A stretch of DNA of 64,000 bases from Sediminibacterium sp. (lineage in GTDB: Bacteria > Bacteroidota > Bacteroidia > Chitinophagales > Chitinophagaceae). Under the pieces are notes generated by a model. It searched no databases and was not told where the DNA came from. It worked only from the letters and a program-made list of their open reading frames with translations. The stretch spans positions 372,001 to 436,000 of the forward strand of contig NZ_JAUYTR010000023.1 in the NCBI RefSeq assembly GCF_030695065.1, in the 5' to 3' direction. Below, one piece after another: positions 1-10,200 of the stretch (position 1 is the stretch's first letter; each line of letters starts with the position of its first letter). The translations under genes and the position numbers were made by a program.

Positions 1-235
1 CGATTGTTCCAACAGCTAAAATGAGTTCAGGCATCAAAAGATTTCGTGCTTCTACCAGCGCTTTAAAACAATCTTTTGCAGCTATTCCCCTATTTGTAAA
101 CTCAACCATTCTAATGCCAGTATTATACAATGCCTGCGTTAATAAAACAGTTACTGAGGGATCAGGATGGTAAAAAAGCGGAAGTATTTTCTGCTGTTTT
201 AATATTGTCTGTATGCTTGTTGACTGATTGTTCAT
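1..235 (-). CDS. eda: KDPG aldolase, N-terminal part (runs off the window)
   Basis: Likely 2-dehydro-3-deoxy-6-phosphogluconate aldolase, a cytoplasmic enzyme that splits KDPG into pyruvate and glyceraldehyde-3-phosphate. About 78 N-terminal residues are visible; the gene continues past base 1. The segments KILPLFYH, GIRMVEFTNRG and MPELILAVGTI match the family start, including the strand carrying the conserved Glu of the EFTNRG region. The Schiff-base lysine lies outside the window. The ATG overlaps the kdgK stop as ATGA, so the two are translationally coupled and Eda takes the product of the upstream kinase. It is the last visible gene of the uronate pathway. Confidence 0.88.
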   Translation of the reverse strand, partial: MNNQSTSIQTILKQQKILPLFYHPDPSVTVLLTQALYNTGIRMVEFTNRGIAAKDCFKALVEARNLLMPELILAVGTI

Positions 236-1221
236 ACACCTATCCTATTTAAAATATGGTTGACGGTTTGTTTTGTTTGATCGCCTATTTCACCCATTTT
301 ACCCACTGCTGCTGAAGCTGCAAAATCGATTATTTGCTGGGGTGATTGCAGTTGCTGAATTCCGAACAATAGGCCTGCCATAAAGCAATCGCCACTTCCA
401 ACTTTATCCACTACCTGATGTAGTAAAAATTCTCGAGACACAACAGTTTGACCCTGACGATGCAATACCGCAAAATAAATTTGATCCAATCGAAAAGTAT
501 AAGCAATCGTTTTTACTTGTTGGTACTTCTGCAGCAATAATTGCATACTCTGCAATGCTGCTTGAATTAATTCATCTTTGCTTTTGCCTTGACTATTTTT
601 GATTGTAGATGGAATTTTTAATAGCTGTTCTGCAGCCCAAATATTACCCATTACAATATCTGCTTGCTCAATCAAAGGATGCATCACTTCTTGAGGTTCT
701 TTACCATATTGCCAAAGTTTAGCTCTATAGTTGAGATCTATAGAAACCGGTATGGATTTCAATTTAGCTTCGCCAATCGCTTCAATACATACATCTGCTA
801 CCTGTTGATTTAATGAGGGATTAATGGCACTAAAATGAAAATGAGTGCAATCAGTGAATAATTTTTTCCAATCAATCATTCCCACTTGTAGTTCAGAAAA
901 TGCGGAATGGGCACGATCGTAAATGACCCCACTTTGCTTTAAATCGGCACCTTGTGGTAAATAATAAGTACCAATTCGCTCACCGCCCAATTCAATGGCA
1001 AGGCTTATTTGTTGATCCTGAAGTTCACCAATAATTTCTTGTGTCAATGTATGATTGGGTAATCGAGTACAATACCTCACTGGCAATCCCCAACACGCGA
1101 GTGCTGCAGCAACATTCAGTTCTGCTCCACCTATATAGGTAGGGATCATTGCATCAAGTATCCACTTTCTATTTAAAGGTGGAGAAAATCGCAGCAATAA
1201 TTCACCAAATGAGCAAATCAT
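232..1221 (-). CDS. kdgK: 2-keto-3-deoxygluconate kinase (PfkB family)
   Basis: Phosphorylates 2-keto-3-deoxygluconate to KDPG with ATP in the cytoplasm. The 329-residue length is normal for a PfkB/ribokinase-family sugar kinase. The N-terminus carries the GGAELNVAAAL segment (about residues 31-41), which lines the sugar site. The C-terminal signature is DKVGSGDCFMAG, with GSGD at 275-278 in place of the usual GAGD, and D278 as the expected catalytic base. The start overlaps the DUF4861 stop and its stop overlaps the eda start, so three genes are tightly coupled. Assignment to KDG rather than another ketose rests on context with kduD, kduI and eda. Confidence 0.88.
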   Translation of the reverse strand: MICSFGELLLRFSPPLNRKWILDAMIPTYIGGAELNVAAALACWGLPVRYCTRLPNHTLTQEIIGELQDQQISLAIELGGERIGTYYLPQGADLKQSGVIYDRAHSAFSELQVGMIDWKKLFTDCTHFHFSAINPSLNQQVADVCIEAIGEAKLKSIPVSIDLNYRAKLWQYGKEPQEVMHPLIEQADIVMGNIWAAEQLLKIPSTIKNSQGKSKDELIQAALQSMQLLLQKYQQVKTIAYTFRLDQIYFAVLHRQGQTVVSREFLLHQVVDKVGSGDCFMAGLLFGIQQLQSPQQIIDFAASAAVGKMGEIGDQTKQTVNHILNRIGV

Positions 1222-2384
1222 TTATTGGTTTTATTTAGATGATCAATAACCACATTCACTTTTGTATTGAGCTTGTTTTTATAATCATTTAAATATGCAT
1301 ACCAATCTTTTGCATTAGTAATTTCATTTGCCCTATCCCAAGCTGCCCCGGTGTAATAACTAAAATTGCTATTTGTTTTAATGGTAAATTTTGTAAGAAA
1401 ATGTTCTTTGGTATTGAGCATTGCTTTTACTGTGTTGGGGAAAATACATCCCACCCCAGTTGTTCCAAACTTAGGATCAGTAGGCTCCCAATAAGCCATA
1501 ATTCCATTAGCTTGATTAAAATAATGATTTGTTTCTCCGGGTCTTTTGATAATTCCAACAACTACCGGTAATGAATCACGCGATATAGTTGATAAATGAA
1601 TGGCTATTTTGCTCAACTGGGAACCAGCATCAATCGATATCGTTTTCGTCATGCTTACCAGATCACCTGCAACATTCCAAGGCGCATAAGTTAATTTAAA
1701 AGTAGTGCGAAGTGGACCATTATCTAGTACTTCCCAGTTTTGATAATTTTTAGGAAAATAAATTGAATCGTTTATAAATGGCGCAATATTTCCTGCACCT
1801 AATGTAAGACCCACATGGTAATAGTCTAGTCCATCGCCATTATCCGTATGGTAATCCTTTAGTCCATATCTTTTGTTAATCACTAATTGATCGGTACGCT
1901 TTACCCATACATCAATTCCGTTGGCATTTTCATTGGTGCCTTCCAACGCTTTCCCATATACACGGAAAGCAATTTTATCGTTCTCCCATGCAAAATCATC
2001 TTTGCGCTCAGGAACATATCGAGCATATGTTTTTGATACAAATGGGGTATGTGGTGCAGCAATAATATTATATTGTCCTATTTGTCCTGGAATTAAATCA
2101 ACCTCTAATAACAACTGCTGAGGAACTTTATTTCCGAAGTATGCTAACTGATACATTACTTCTTTTTTAGAAGACCAATCAATTATCTTAAAATTAGTGG
2201 TGTCAATTGAGGGATAGTTTTTTAGGATTTGCTGCCATTCAATTGAAACAATTTTTTTTCGTTGCGCCTTTTTAGCATTATGTGTTACACGAATGGTAAA
2301 TTCTTTTTTGTCTTGAGCAAACAAATCTGTCTGTTGAAAACATATGACCAAGCCTATAACAGCTGTAAAAATTTTATGTAGCAT
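1218..2384 (-). CDS. Secreted DUF4861-family protein of the uronate locus
   Basis: A 388-residue protein with an N-terminal signal peptide (about 1-23, ending LFAQ), so it acts in the periplasm or at the cell surface. The body resembles DUF4861, a family I know from Bacteroidota pectin and rhamnogalacturonan loci, with no reaction I can name with confidence. Visible blocks include the aromatic GLDYYHVGLTLGAGNIAPF, NGPLRTTFKLTY, and a C-terminal YYTGAAWDR. These suggest a beta-sandwich carbohydrate-active fold, but that is inference. It lies between kduI and kdgK and overlaps kdgK by 4 bases. A lyase or hydrolase acting on imported oligosaccharides is possible and untested. Confidence 0.72.
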   Translation of the reverse strand: MLHKIFTAVIGLVICFQQTDLFAQDKKEFTIRVTHNAKKAQRKKIVSIEWQQILKNYPSIDTTNFKIIDWSSKKEVMYQLAYFGNKVPQQLLLEVDLIPGQIGQYNIIAAPHTPFVSKTYARYVPERKDDFAWENDKIAFRVYGKALEGTNENANGIDVWVKRTDQLVINKRYGLKDYHTDNGDGLDYYHVGLTLGAGNIAPFINDSIYFPKNYQNWEVLDNGPLRTTFKLTYAPWNVAGDLVSMTKTISIDAGSQLSKIAIHLSTISRDSLPVVVGIIKRPGETNHYFNQANGIMAYWEPTDPKFGTTGVGCIFPNTVKAMLNTKEHFLTKFTIKTNSNFSYYTGAAWDRANEITNAKDWYAYLNDYKNKLNTKVNVVIDHLNKTNK

Positions 2385-2429
2385 AAAGAAGAATTGAGTT
2401 CAAAAAATAACTGATAACGAAACAGTATT

Positions 2430-3260
2430 TTATTTTAAGGTAGGGATGGGATGTGGGTCCATATCGGTGAACTCCATGTTCTCACCCGCCATCCCCCAGA
2501 TAAATCCATAATTTGATGTACCACAACCATAGTGCATAGACCAAGGAGGAGAAATAACTGCCTCATGGTTTGCCATAACAATATGCCTGGTTTCTTGTGG
2601 TTCTCCCATAAAATGAAAAACTCGGTGCTCAACAGACAAGTCAAAATAACAATAAACCTCCATTCGTCTTGTATGTGTATGAGGCGGCACCGAGTTCCAG
2701 ACACTGCCATTTTCCAGTACAGTTAAGCCCATCACTAACTGACAACTTTTGATTCCATCTAAATGAATGTATTTATAAATGGTTCTTTTATTAGAAGTAG
2801 ATTGATCCCCCAATTGCAATGGAGCTGATTTCTCTTTCAACATGATTGTTGAAGGATATTTATGATGAGCTGGTGTTGATAATAGATAAAAAAGAGCTGG
2901 ATCCTTTGAATCTAAACTTTTAAAGTTCACCTCTTTTGTTTCCTTTCCAAGGTAAATACAGTCCAGTTTGTTAAGCGTAAAGTTCTCCCCATCAGCATGT
3001 ACAATACCTGCACCTCCAATATTAATAATGCCCATTTCTCTTCTTTGCAAAAAATAATCGGCTTTTAATTCTTCTTCATTAGACAAAACAATTGTTGTAT
3101 CAACTGGCTTAACGCCACCAATAATGATTCTATCAAAATGAGAATAAACTAATTTGATACAATCATTTTCAAATAAGTTTTGTACAAGAAATTGGGCTCT
3201 TAGTTCTTCTGTTCCAAACTGTTTTACTTCATTTGGGCTATTGGCAAATCGGGTTTCCAT
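2430..3260 (-). CDS. kduI: 5-keto-4-deoxyuronate isomerase
   Basis: Isomerises 5-keto-4-deoxyuronate (from the open form of unsaturated galacturonate or glucuronate) to 2,5-diketo-3-deoxygluconate. It has 276 residues, the usual KduI length, and begins METRFANSPNEV as KduI proteins do. The cupin metal site is visible at PPHTHTRRMEVYCYFDL (about residues 193-209), with His, His and Glu as zinc ligands. A further His lies in the C-terminal SPPWSMHYGCGT block. There is no signal peptide, so it is cytoplasmic. It lies 23 bases downstream of kduD, which uses its product. Confidence 0.95.
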   Translation of the reverse strand: METRFANSPNEVKQFGTEELRAQFLVQNLFENDCIKLVYSHFDRIIIGGVKPVDTTIVLSNEEELKADYFLQRREMGIINIGGAGIVHADGENFTLNKLDCIYLGKETKEVNFKSLDSKDPALFYLLSTPAHHKYPSTIMLKEKSAPLQLGDQSTSNKRTIYKYIHLDGIKSCQLVMGLTVLENGSVWNSVPPHTHTRRMEVYCYFDLSVEHRVFHFMGEPQETRHIVMANHEAVISPPWSMHYGCGTSNYGFIWGMAGENMEFTDMDPHPIPTLK

Positions 3261-3283
3261 TTTACATTTATTTTAGATCAGTT

Positions 3284-4048
3284 TTATCGAGCCATCCATC
3301 CACCATCGACAAATAATACTGTTCCGTTTACATAATTAGAAGCAGCTGAAGCAAGAAATACAACAGGCCCTTTAAAATCAGCTGGCACTCCCCATCGACC
3401 AGCAGGTATTCTATCTAATATTGATTTACTTCTCTCTGGATCCTCCCTTAAAGCTTGTGTATTATTGGTTGCAATATATCCAGGTGCAATTCCATTCACA
3501 CAAATGCCTTTGCTTCCCCACTCGTTACCAAATGCTCTTACAAGGCCTGCCACAGCAGATTTGCTGGCAGTATATCCCGGCACATTAATACCTCCTTGAA
3601 AGCTGAGTAAAGAGCAAGTGAAAATAATTTTACCGCCTCCATTTTCAATCATATGTTTTCCAAACTCTCGCGCAATAATAAACTGTGCATCCAAATTAAT
3701 AGAGATCACTTTATCCCAATATTCATCTGGATGTTCTGCAGCGGGTTTACGCATAATAATCCCTGCATTATTTACCAATATATCAATCTGCTTATTAGTT
3801 GATTTTACATTATTAATGAATGCATAAAGTTGCTCTCTATCGGAGATATCCACTTTGTGATAAGTAAAACTTCTTCCCGTTGCTTCAATTACAGACTGGG
3901 TTGCAGTGCAATCATCCACAATAGATGCACCTACAATATCTGCACCCGCTTCTGCCAATGCCAATGCCATGCCTTGACCAAGGCCTGTATCGCAGCCAGT
4001 AACTAAGGCTGTTTTACCGTGTAAACTAAAAGACGCTAATGTGTTCAT
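3284..4048 (-). CDS. kduD: 2-keto-3-deoxygluconate 5-dehydrogenase (SDR)
   Basis: Reduces 2,5-diketo-3-deoxygluconate to 2-keto-3-deoxygluconate with NAD(P)H. A 254-residue classical short-chain dehydrogenase: cofactor loop VTGCDTGLGQGMA near the N-terminus, NNAG in the central strand, YTASKSA holding the catalytic Tyr and Lys, and the C-terminal VFVDGGWMAR close, which is typical of KduD. Cytoplasmic. It sits directly upstream of kduI. The family also includes gluconate 5-dehydrogenases, but the neighbours make KduD the better call. Confidence 0.93.
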   Translation of the reverse strand: MNTLASFSLHGKTALVTGCDTGLGQGMALALAEAGADIVGASIVDDCTATQSVIEATGRSFTYHKVDISDREQLYAFINNVKSTNKQIDILVNNAGIIMRKPAAEHPDEYWDKVISINLDAQFIIAREFGKHMIENGGGKIIFTCSLLSFQGGINVPGYTASKSAVAGLVRAFGNEWGSKGICVNGIAPGYIATNNTQALREDPERSKSILDRIPAGRWGVPADFKGPVVFLASAASNYVNGTVLFVDGGWMAR

Positions 4049-4088
4049 ATAACTACAATTGAAGCACTGATTAAATAAGGGTAATAGA

Positions 4089-5651
4089 CTAATTTGATTT
4101 TAATATGTTAAGCCATTCAGGAAGCTTTCCCAAACGCAATAACAATTGGGCTTCATACAATGAAGCAGGACTAACAGGCTGACCCATTGACTCCGCATAT
4201 TTAAGATGCTTCTCAACAAAACTTGTATTAGCACCATGATACCCTACTAAAATAGGATAAGGCATTCTCCACCACTGATTCTCTTTTACGGTTGGCCAAA
4301 AATCAAAATTGGTATAGGCTTCATTGGTTTGTTTATAATTCCAGAAAACCAATCCAGATAAATGATTCGGCATATTGAATAATGCTCCACCAGCTCTTCC
4401 ACTTAGTAAACCACCAGTTACATTATCAAGCAAAGTATTTCTTGGTTGTGAAGAATGAGATTCAAAACAAGTTGTAGGTGGATAAGTTACTTTGTATAAT
4501 ACTGTATTGGTAGAAAATCCATTCACCCCGTAAGAATGCCACATTCCTGCTTTATCAACTAGGTTTGCCATCAGTACGTTGGTGCCTCCCAAATTAAAAA
4601 TTGCTTCATGACCAGGAGTACCATCTATTACACAATTCAATACACTTACATTGGCTCCTCCACCAATTTGAACAGCCACATTTACGTCGGTAAATCGGGC
4701 ATTCCTAATCCAAGAATTGGTTGTTTTAGAAAACTGAATTAAAGACCAGCCACTATCATCGGTAGCAGAACCATGATGAATAAATTTATCTTTCCAATTG
4801 CCTACAAACGCAATTGCTTCTATACCTACTTCGGTATTATTTGAATATTTATATATTTCCCATTGATGTTTTGGATCAATTGGATAAATAATAGGTGATA
4901 CCAACGTAATCGTGTTATTGGAAACCGATTTAACCTGATGCACCAGTTTTACATGCACTCCTTCATTCAGTATATAGGTCCATGTATCATCTGTTTTTAA
5001 GTCACCAATCTCATACTTTAATAAATTGGGATCGGTACTTTTCATTTCTAATAAAATCCATTCACCCGCTTTTATTCCTTTTACACTATTCAAAGTAATA
5101 TTAAAACTACCCTTATCTGTAGCCGAAACAACTTGTCCAATATTGACATTTTTGGAGGCTGCATTAAACTGAATCATAGAAGGAGTCGTCCACATTTTAT
5201 TAGGATCTACTGGTTCTAGTTTATTCTTCATAAATAATTCAGTACCATTGTTGCCTGAGCCACTTCCTCTGAAAACGATATTACTGCAGTTGATTTTTAT
5301 TGGCTTATGATCATCTCCATCTTCATTGATTAAAAAACGACCTTTAGGAAAATAGACAATCCCTCCTCCATTTTTAGTGGCTTCTGCGATGGTTTTTTCA
5401 ATCGCTATTTTGTCTGAAATTGCATCGTTTGGAATTGCACCAAATTGGGTAATATCAAAAACCTTGGCTTTTACATCTGGTATTGCTTTTTCTCCATGAT
5501 GATATCCTACGTATGAAAAATTGGGGAGTATAGAAGTTGATGGATTTTTCGCATATTCATCTAGTATCTCAGCTCTTTTTTGAGCTGAGATAGATAAGAT
5601 GAAAAACAACTGAAGTGTTACAAAAAGAATATTGGATTTATACATCTGCAT
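4089..5651 (-). CDS. Secreted right-handed beta-helix protein (pectate-lyase-like, DUF4955-like)
   Basis: A 520-residue protein with a signal peptide ending ISAQ (about residue 23). The segment FDITQFGAIPNDAISDKIAIEKTIAEA is typical of the N-terminal cap of pectate_lyase_3 beta-helices; then come GGGIVYFPKGRFLI and a long run of short parallel strands (KTTNSWIRNARFTDVNVAV, GGGANVSVLNCVIDG). The C-terminal HLKYAESMG...SLYEAQLLLRLGKLPEWL block resembles DUF4955. No canonical lyase Lys/Arg or GH28 Asp set could be picked by eye, so catalysis is unproven. It is the only candidate backbone-cleaving enzyme visible in this locus. It follows susD by 21 bases in the same operon. Confidence 0.68.
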   Translation of the reverse strand: MQMYKSNILFVTLQLFFILSISAQKRAEILDEYAKNPSTSILPNFSYVGYHHGEKAIPDVKAKVFDITQFGAIPNDAISDKIAIEKTIAEATKNGGGIVYFPKGRFLINEDGDDHKPIKINCSNIVFRGSGSGNNGTELFMKNKLEPVDPNKMWTTPSMIQFNAASKNVNIGQVVSATDKGSFNITLNSVKGIKAGEWILLEMKSTDPNLLKYEIGDLKTDDTWTYILNEGVHVKLVHQVKSVSNNTITLVSPIIYPIDPKHQWEIYKYSNNTEVGIEAIAFVGNWKDKFIHHGSATDDSGWSLIQFSKTTNSWIRNARFTDVNVAVQIGGGANVSVLNCVIDGTPGHEAIFNLGGTNVLMANLVDKAGMWHSYGVNGFSTNTVLYKVTYPPTTCFESHSSQPRNTLLDNVTGGLLSGRAGGALFNMPNHLSGLVFWNYKQTNEAYTNFDFWPTVKENQWWRMPYPILVGYHGANTSFVEKHLKYAESMGQPVSPASLYEAQLLLRLGKLPEWLNILKSN

Positions 5652-5672
5652 TTGAATAGTTTTGATTTCAAA

Positions 5673-7280
5673 TTACCATCCTGGATTTTGATTCATCAAC
5701 TTATTAACGGTTATCTCAGCTGCTGGTATTGGATAAAGCTTATGTTTATCTCCAACATTTTCACCACTCAAAGCGCCATAGGCAAATCCACCCCCATTAG
5801 CCCTTTGATCAGCAGCCACTGCCTTCATAGCAGTTACCAATTTTCCCCAACGCACTAAGTCGTCTTTTCTTAAACCTTCAAAACATAATTCCCTTGACCT
5901 TTCATCTTCAATGGCTAGTTGAAATGCATCTTTAGATAATCCTGGAGCTAGGTCTGCTAAAACACTTGGCGTTCCAATAGGTAATCCATACCCACGTCTT
6001 CTAACTTGATTAATAGCATCATAAGCAGTTGCGGTAGGACCATTAACTTGATTCTCTGCTTCAGCTAACATTAGCAATACATCGGCATACCTTAAAATAG
6101 GAAAATTAGTAGGGCCATGATTTTTGTTTTTAGGATAGAGCAATTCATATGATCTTCTCCATTTAGCTGCATCTCTACCATAAATATTAACGGTAGGGGC
6201 AATAGGTACTCTTGCTCCAGTTGTGTTATTATAAGTATAAGTAGTGAGTGTCCAAGATCTCCTTAAATCTGCATTTGCATACAACTTGAAAAGTCTTCCC
6301 GTACCTTTTATAAAACCATAACAATAACCAGAGTCTGCCTCAAATCTTACAGCAGTCATGGTAATTCCCATTGTATTTCCTACTCTACCTGTTTCAAGAT
6401 ATCCGTCAGCCCTGGTTCCTTTGAAATCAGCCTCCCACATACTTTCTTTCACATCATAAATATCTTGTGAATGATTAATGAATACCTGACTATATGCACT
6501 ATTGGTAAGTGCAGCATTAAAAGTTGTTCTCAACGCATGTTCACCTGAAGACTGCACTTTTTTAGCCCAAGACAAAGCTTCAGCATATTTTGTTTTATCG
6601 TTTACTGGGTTACCAGCCATATACAAACAAACCCTTGCTAATATTCCCTGTACAACAGTTTTAGATACCCTGCTCGCGTATCCTATTGTAGTTGCAGTTT
6701 TCACTTTTCCCTCTGCATCAGTCATGTCTTTTAATATTTGCTTATAAACATCAGCTGAAGGAGTCCGAGCAATATCCGCATTATTGGGTGAACTTGTTGG
6801 CGTGAGACGAAGAGGAACATCACCAAATTTTGACACCAATAAAAAATAATAGTATCCTCTTAAAAACAACGCTTCTCCAAGAATGGCATCTCTTTGAACA
6901 GCATCCATTTGAGGAATATTAATATTGGCAATTAATTGATTGGCTCTATTGATTCCAATATAACAATTCGCCCATAATGCTGCTACTCGATCATTAGCAA
7001 AATCAAAGTTGTGTACCATAATCCCAGTAGTTTGACCTGATCTAGCATAATATCCATCGTCGGTACCACCACTCCATTCTAACCATAAATTGTTCCCGTA
7101 CATTGCCTCTGTTCCAATCACATCATATACCCCAGCCAAAGCACTGGTTAATTTTGCTTCAGAGTTATAATATTCTACAGGAGTTAAAGAGTCTGTTGGT
7201 TTTGTCTCCAGAAATTTTTTACAACCAGATAAACCAACTATTGCCGAAACCGCTATTATTGTTACTGTTATTTTTTTCAT
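5673..7280 (-). CDS. SusD/RagB-family glycan-binding lipoprotein
   Basis: Outer-membrane surface lipoprotein of 535 residues that caps the SusC transporter and binds oligosaccharide. The lipobox VGLSGC puts the lipidated Cys at residue 20, followed by KKFLETKPTDSLTPVEYYNS, the usual SusD start. TPR-like helices include EALFLRGYYYFLLVSKFGDVPL. The C-terminal block ILRYADVLLMLAEAENQ and ELCFEGLRKDDLVRWGK is the standard RagB/SusD signature. It follows its susC by 18 bases. Position between susC and uronate-catabolism genes implies a polyuronide-derived ligand. Confidence 0.95.
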   Translation of the reverse strand: MKKITVTIIAVSAIVGLSGCKKFLETKPTDSLTPVEYYNSEAKLTSALAGVYDVIGTEAMYGNNLWLEWSGGTDDGYYARSGQTTGIMVHNFDFANDRVAALWANCYIGINRANQLIANINIPQMDAVQRDAILGEALFLRGYYYFLLVSKFGDVPLRLTPTSSPNNADIARTPSADVYKQILKDMTDAEGKVKTATTIGYASRVSKTVVQGILARVCLYMAGNPVNDKTKYAEALSWAKKVQSSGEHALRTTFNAALTNSAYSQVFINHSQDIYDVKESMWEADFKGTRADGYLETGRVGNTMGITMTAVRFEADSGYCYGFIKGTGRLFKLYANADLRRSWTLTTYTYNNTTGARVPIAPTVNIYGRDAAKWRRSYELLYPKNKNHGPTNFPILRYADVLLMLAEAENQVNGPTATAYDAINQVRRRGYGLPIGTPSVLADLAPGLSKDAFQLAIEDERSRELCFEGLRKDDLVRWGKLVTAMKAVAADQRANGGGFAYGALSGENVGDKHKLYPIPAAEITVNKLMNQNPGW

Positions 7281-7298
7281 ACAATCAATTTTGGAAAT

Positions 7299-10200
7299 TT
7301 AAAAAGAAATATTTGCACCAAAAGTTATCGTTCTTGCTCTAGGGTAAGTTGAATAATCAAATCCTGGTGTTAATGCAGAATGATAGGCACTAACTTCGGG
7401 ATCCATACCAGTATATTTTGTCCATGTAATCAAATTCTGGGCTGAAACATAAACCCTAAAACCTCTGATCTTTAATCGTTTTAAAACTGAGCCATTTAAA
7501 TTATAGCCCAATGAAACGGTTTTTAGTCTTAAAAATGAGCCATCTTCTACTAATGAAGACGAATAGCCGCCACCAAAGTAACCCCTGGTTCTATGAATAG
7601 TAGAATTCTGATTATCAGGAGACCATCTGTTTGCATACCCGGCAAATTGATTAAAGTTTAATCTATTCACCCCATTACCTTCAAATAAAAGTCGATTATT
7701 ATTCAATATATCATTTCCATAAGACCATTGAAAAAAGATATTTAAATCAAAATCTTTGTATGTAAAATTGTTTGAGAAACCTCCGATATGCTTGGGTACA
7801 CCATTACCAATTACTGTATAATCATTTGCGTTTACTACTAAATCACCATTTAGATCCTTATACTTAATATCTCCGGGCCTAATATTAGCTCGAGTGTTAC
7901 CATTTGTTGGTACTGTAGTTTTCAAAACATAATTACCTGGAGTTGGTTGATCAAAATCAGCAATCTGATAAACCCCATCTGATAAATACCCATACATTTG
8001 ACCTAAGGGTTGACCTACACGAGCAATATATGCTGGCGTATTTCTCCAACCATTATCCCAATTAATAGAACTCAATAAAAAGTTTTGGTTCTCTGCTAGT
8101 CCTAAAACCCTGCTTCCACTACCTGTTAGCGTTATATTAAAATTAGAGCTCCAGCTAAAATTCTTATTTTTTATGTTTAGTGTTGTTAAAGTGAATTCAA
8201 ATCCTTGATTTTCTACACTTCCAACATTTTTAAACGCCCTATCAAATCCTGTTGATGTAGGTAAACTTGCAAATAACAATAAATTAGAAGTCGTTTTCTT
8301 ATAATAATCAACTGTCAACAAAATTCGCTGATTTAAAAATCCAAGATCTAGTCCAATATCAGTTTGCTTAGTGGTTTCCCATTTTAAATCTGTATTTCCT
8401 AAAACAGTTGGAACAATTCCACTTGCATAACTATTATTGAAAACATAACTGTTTCCAATTGGTAATCCATAGGTAGTTAGGTAGGCGAAATCTCCAACCC
8501 TATTGTTTCCAGTTACTCCATAGCTGACTCTTAATTTACCATCAGAAAGAAATTTAAGATTGTTGGCAAATTTTTCATTACTGAAACGCCAAGACGCTGC
8601 AGCCGATGGAAAATAACTCCAATGATTGGCAGATGAAAATTTAGAAGAACCATCCGCTCTAAAGGATGCGGTTAATAAATATTTTGAATCATAACTATAG
8701 TTTAAACGACTCAATACGGAAGCCATGGTCCACAAAGAACTTGTAGCAGTCACTGGTAGCAAGTTGCCTTCATCCAAACCGCTTAAGCCTAAGTTTTCAT
8801 TGGGTAATTTATCTGCCGATATTCCGTAGGTTGCAGTTTTTGCACCTTGTGCAGTAAATCCGCCTAGCAAATTAATCTGATGCTTATTAAATTTTTTATC
8901 CCAAGTGAGTGTATTCTCGCTTAACCAAGAATTAAATTTATTGAAAGTAATAGAGCCATTAACTCCGTTTGCACTTCCTGGAAATCCATATTGTGTTCTT
9001 GAATTATTGAAAACATCGTTTTCACGCATATTATCAACAAAGCCTAAACTCATCCTTAATTTAAGAGAAGGGATAATTGCATATTCCGCATAGGCGTTTA
9101 CTCCTAAACTTTTTGTTTTGTTTTCGCGAACTAAATTATTCAGGTTGATAACTGGATTAACCCTGTAATCATTGGCAGGGTCTATACTAGGATCTTGTAA
9201 AACGTTTTCAATATCATCAACATTGGGTGTAACAGGTCTAGCTCCCCAAACCGCAACCATAATATTATGAGAAAAAGCAAAAACGGATTGACTAGGACTT
9301 ATACCTGATTGTTGCAGGCTGCTATAGTTTGCATTAATACCAACTTTAAGTTTGCTATTTACTGTTTGGTCTAACACTACTCTACCCTGATACCGTTTAT
9401 ATCCTGAGCCAATCATAATTCCATCCTGATTTAACACAGAGCCAGAAATTGAGTATTTTGTTTGAGCATTCCCCCCCCTTATTGATAAATTATAATTCGC
9501 CATGGGTGCTTGTCTCAAAACAAGATCTTGCCAATCAGTTCCCTTTACAGATTTGTAATCATCCAATGTTTTACCATTAGCTAAATAAACTTGAGTAGGA
9601 GAAGGAAAATTAGTTGGAGAAACTGGCGTTGGATCATACTCAATTTGATATTTCACAAAATCATAAGCACTCATCATTGGAATTTTTCTCAAATTATTTT
9701 GAACACCGTATGAAGCATCAAAACTAATTACAGCAGGTCCTTCTTTTCCCTTTTTAGTTGTTATTATGATTACACCATTTGCGCCACGTGCTCCATAAAT
9801 GGCTGTAGCAGATGCATCTTTTAGAACTTCTATGGATTCAATATCTTTAGGATTAATGATATTGTTATCTTGGTTTTCTATTGGGAAACCATCTACAACA
9901 TACAATGGTGAATTATCTTGTGTGATAGAGTTGTTTCCCCTAATAACAATATTAATACCTGATCCAGGTTGACCACTTTCAGAACTTACTTGAACACCCG
10001 CTACTCTTCCAGCTAAAGCTTCATCAAATGACCTTACAGGTGCTTTGTCTAAATCTTGAACATTAACTTTAGCAACTGATCCTGTTACATCTTTCTTTCT
10101 TTGCGTTGCATAACCAATCACAACAACTTCTTCATCTTCGGTTATGGTTTCTTTAAGCGAAATGTTCAACGTGGTAGATTTTTCAACCAAAATTTCTCTG

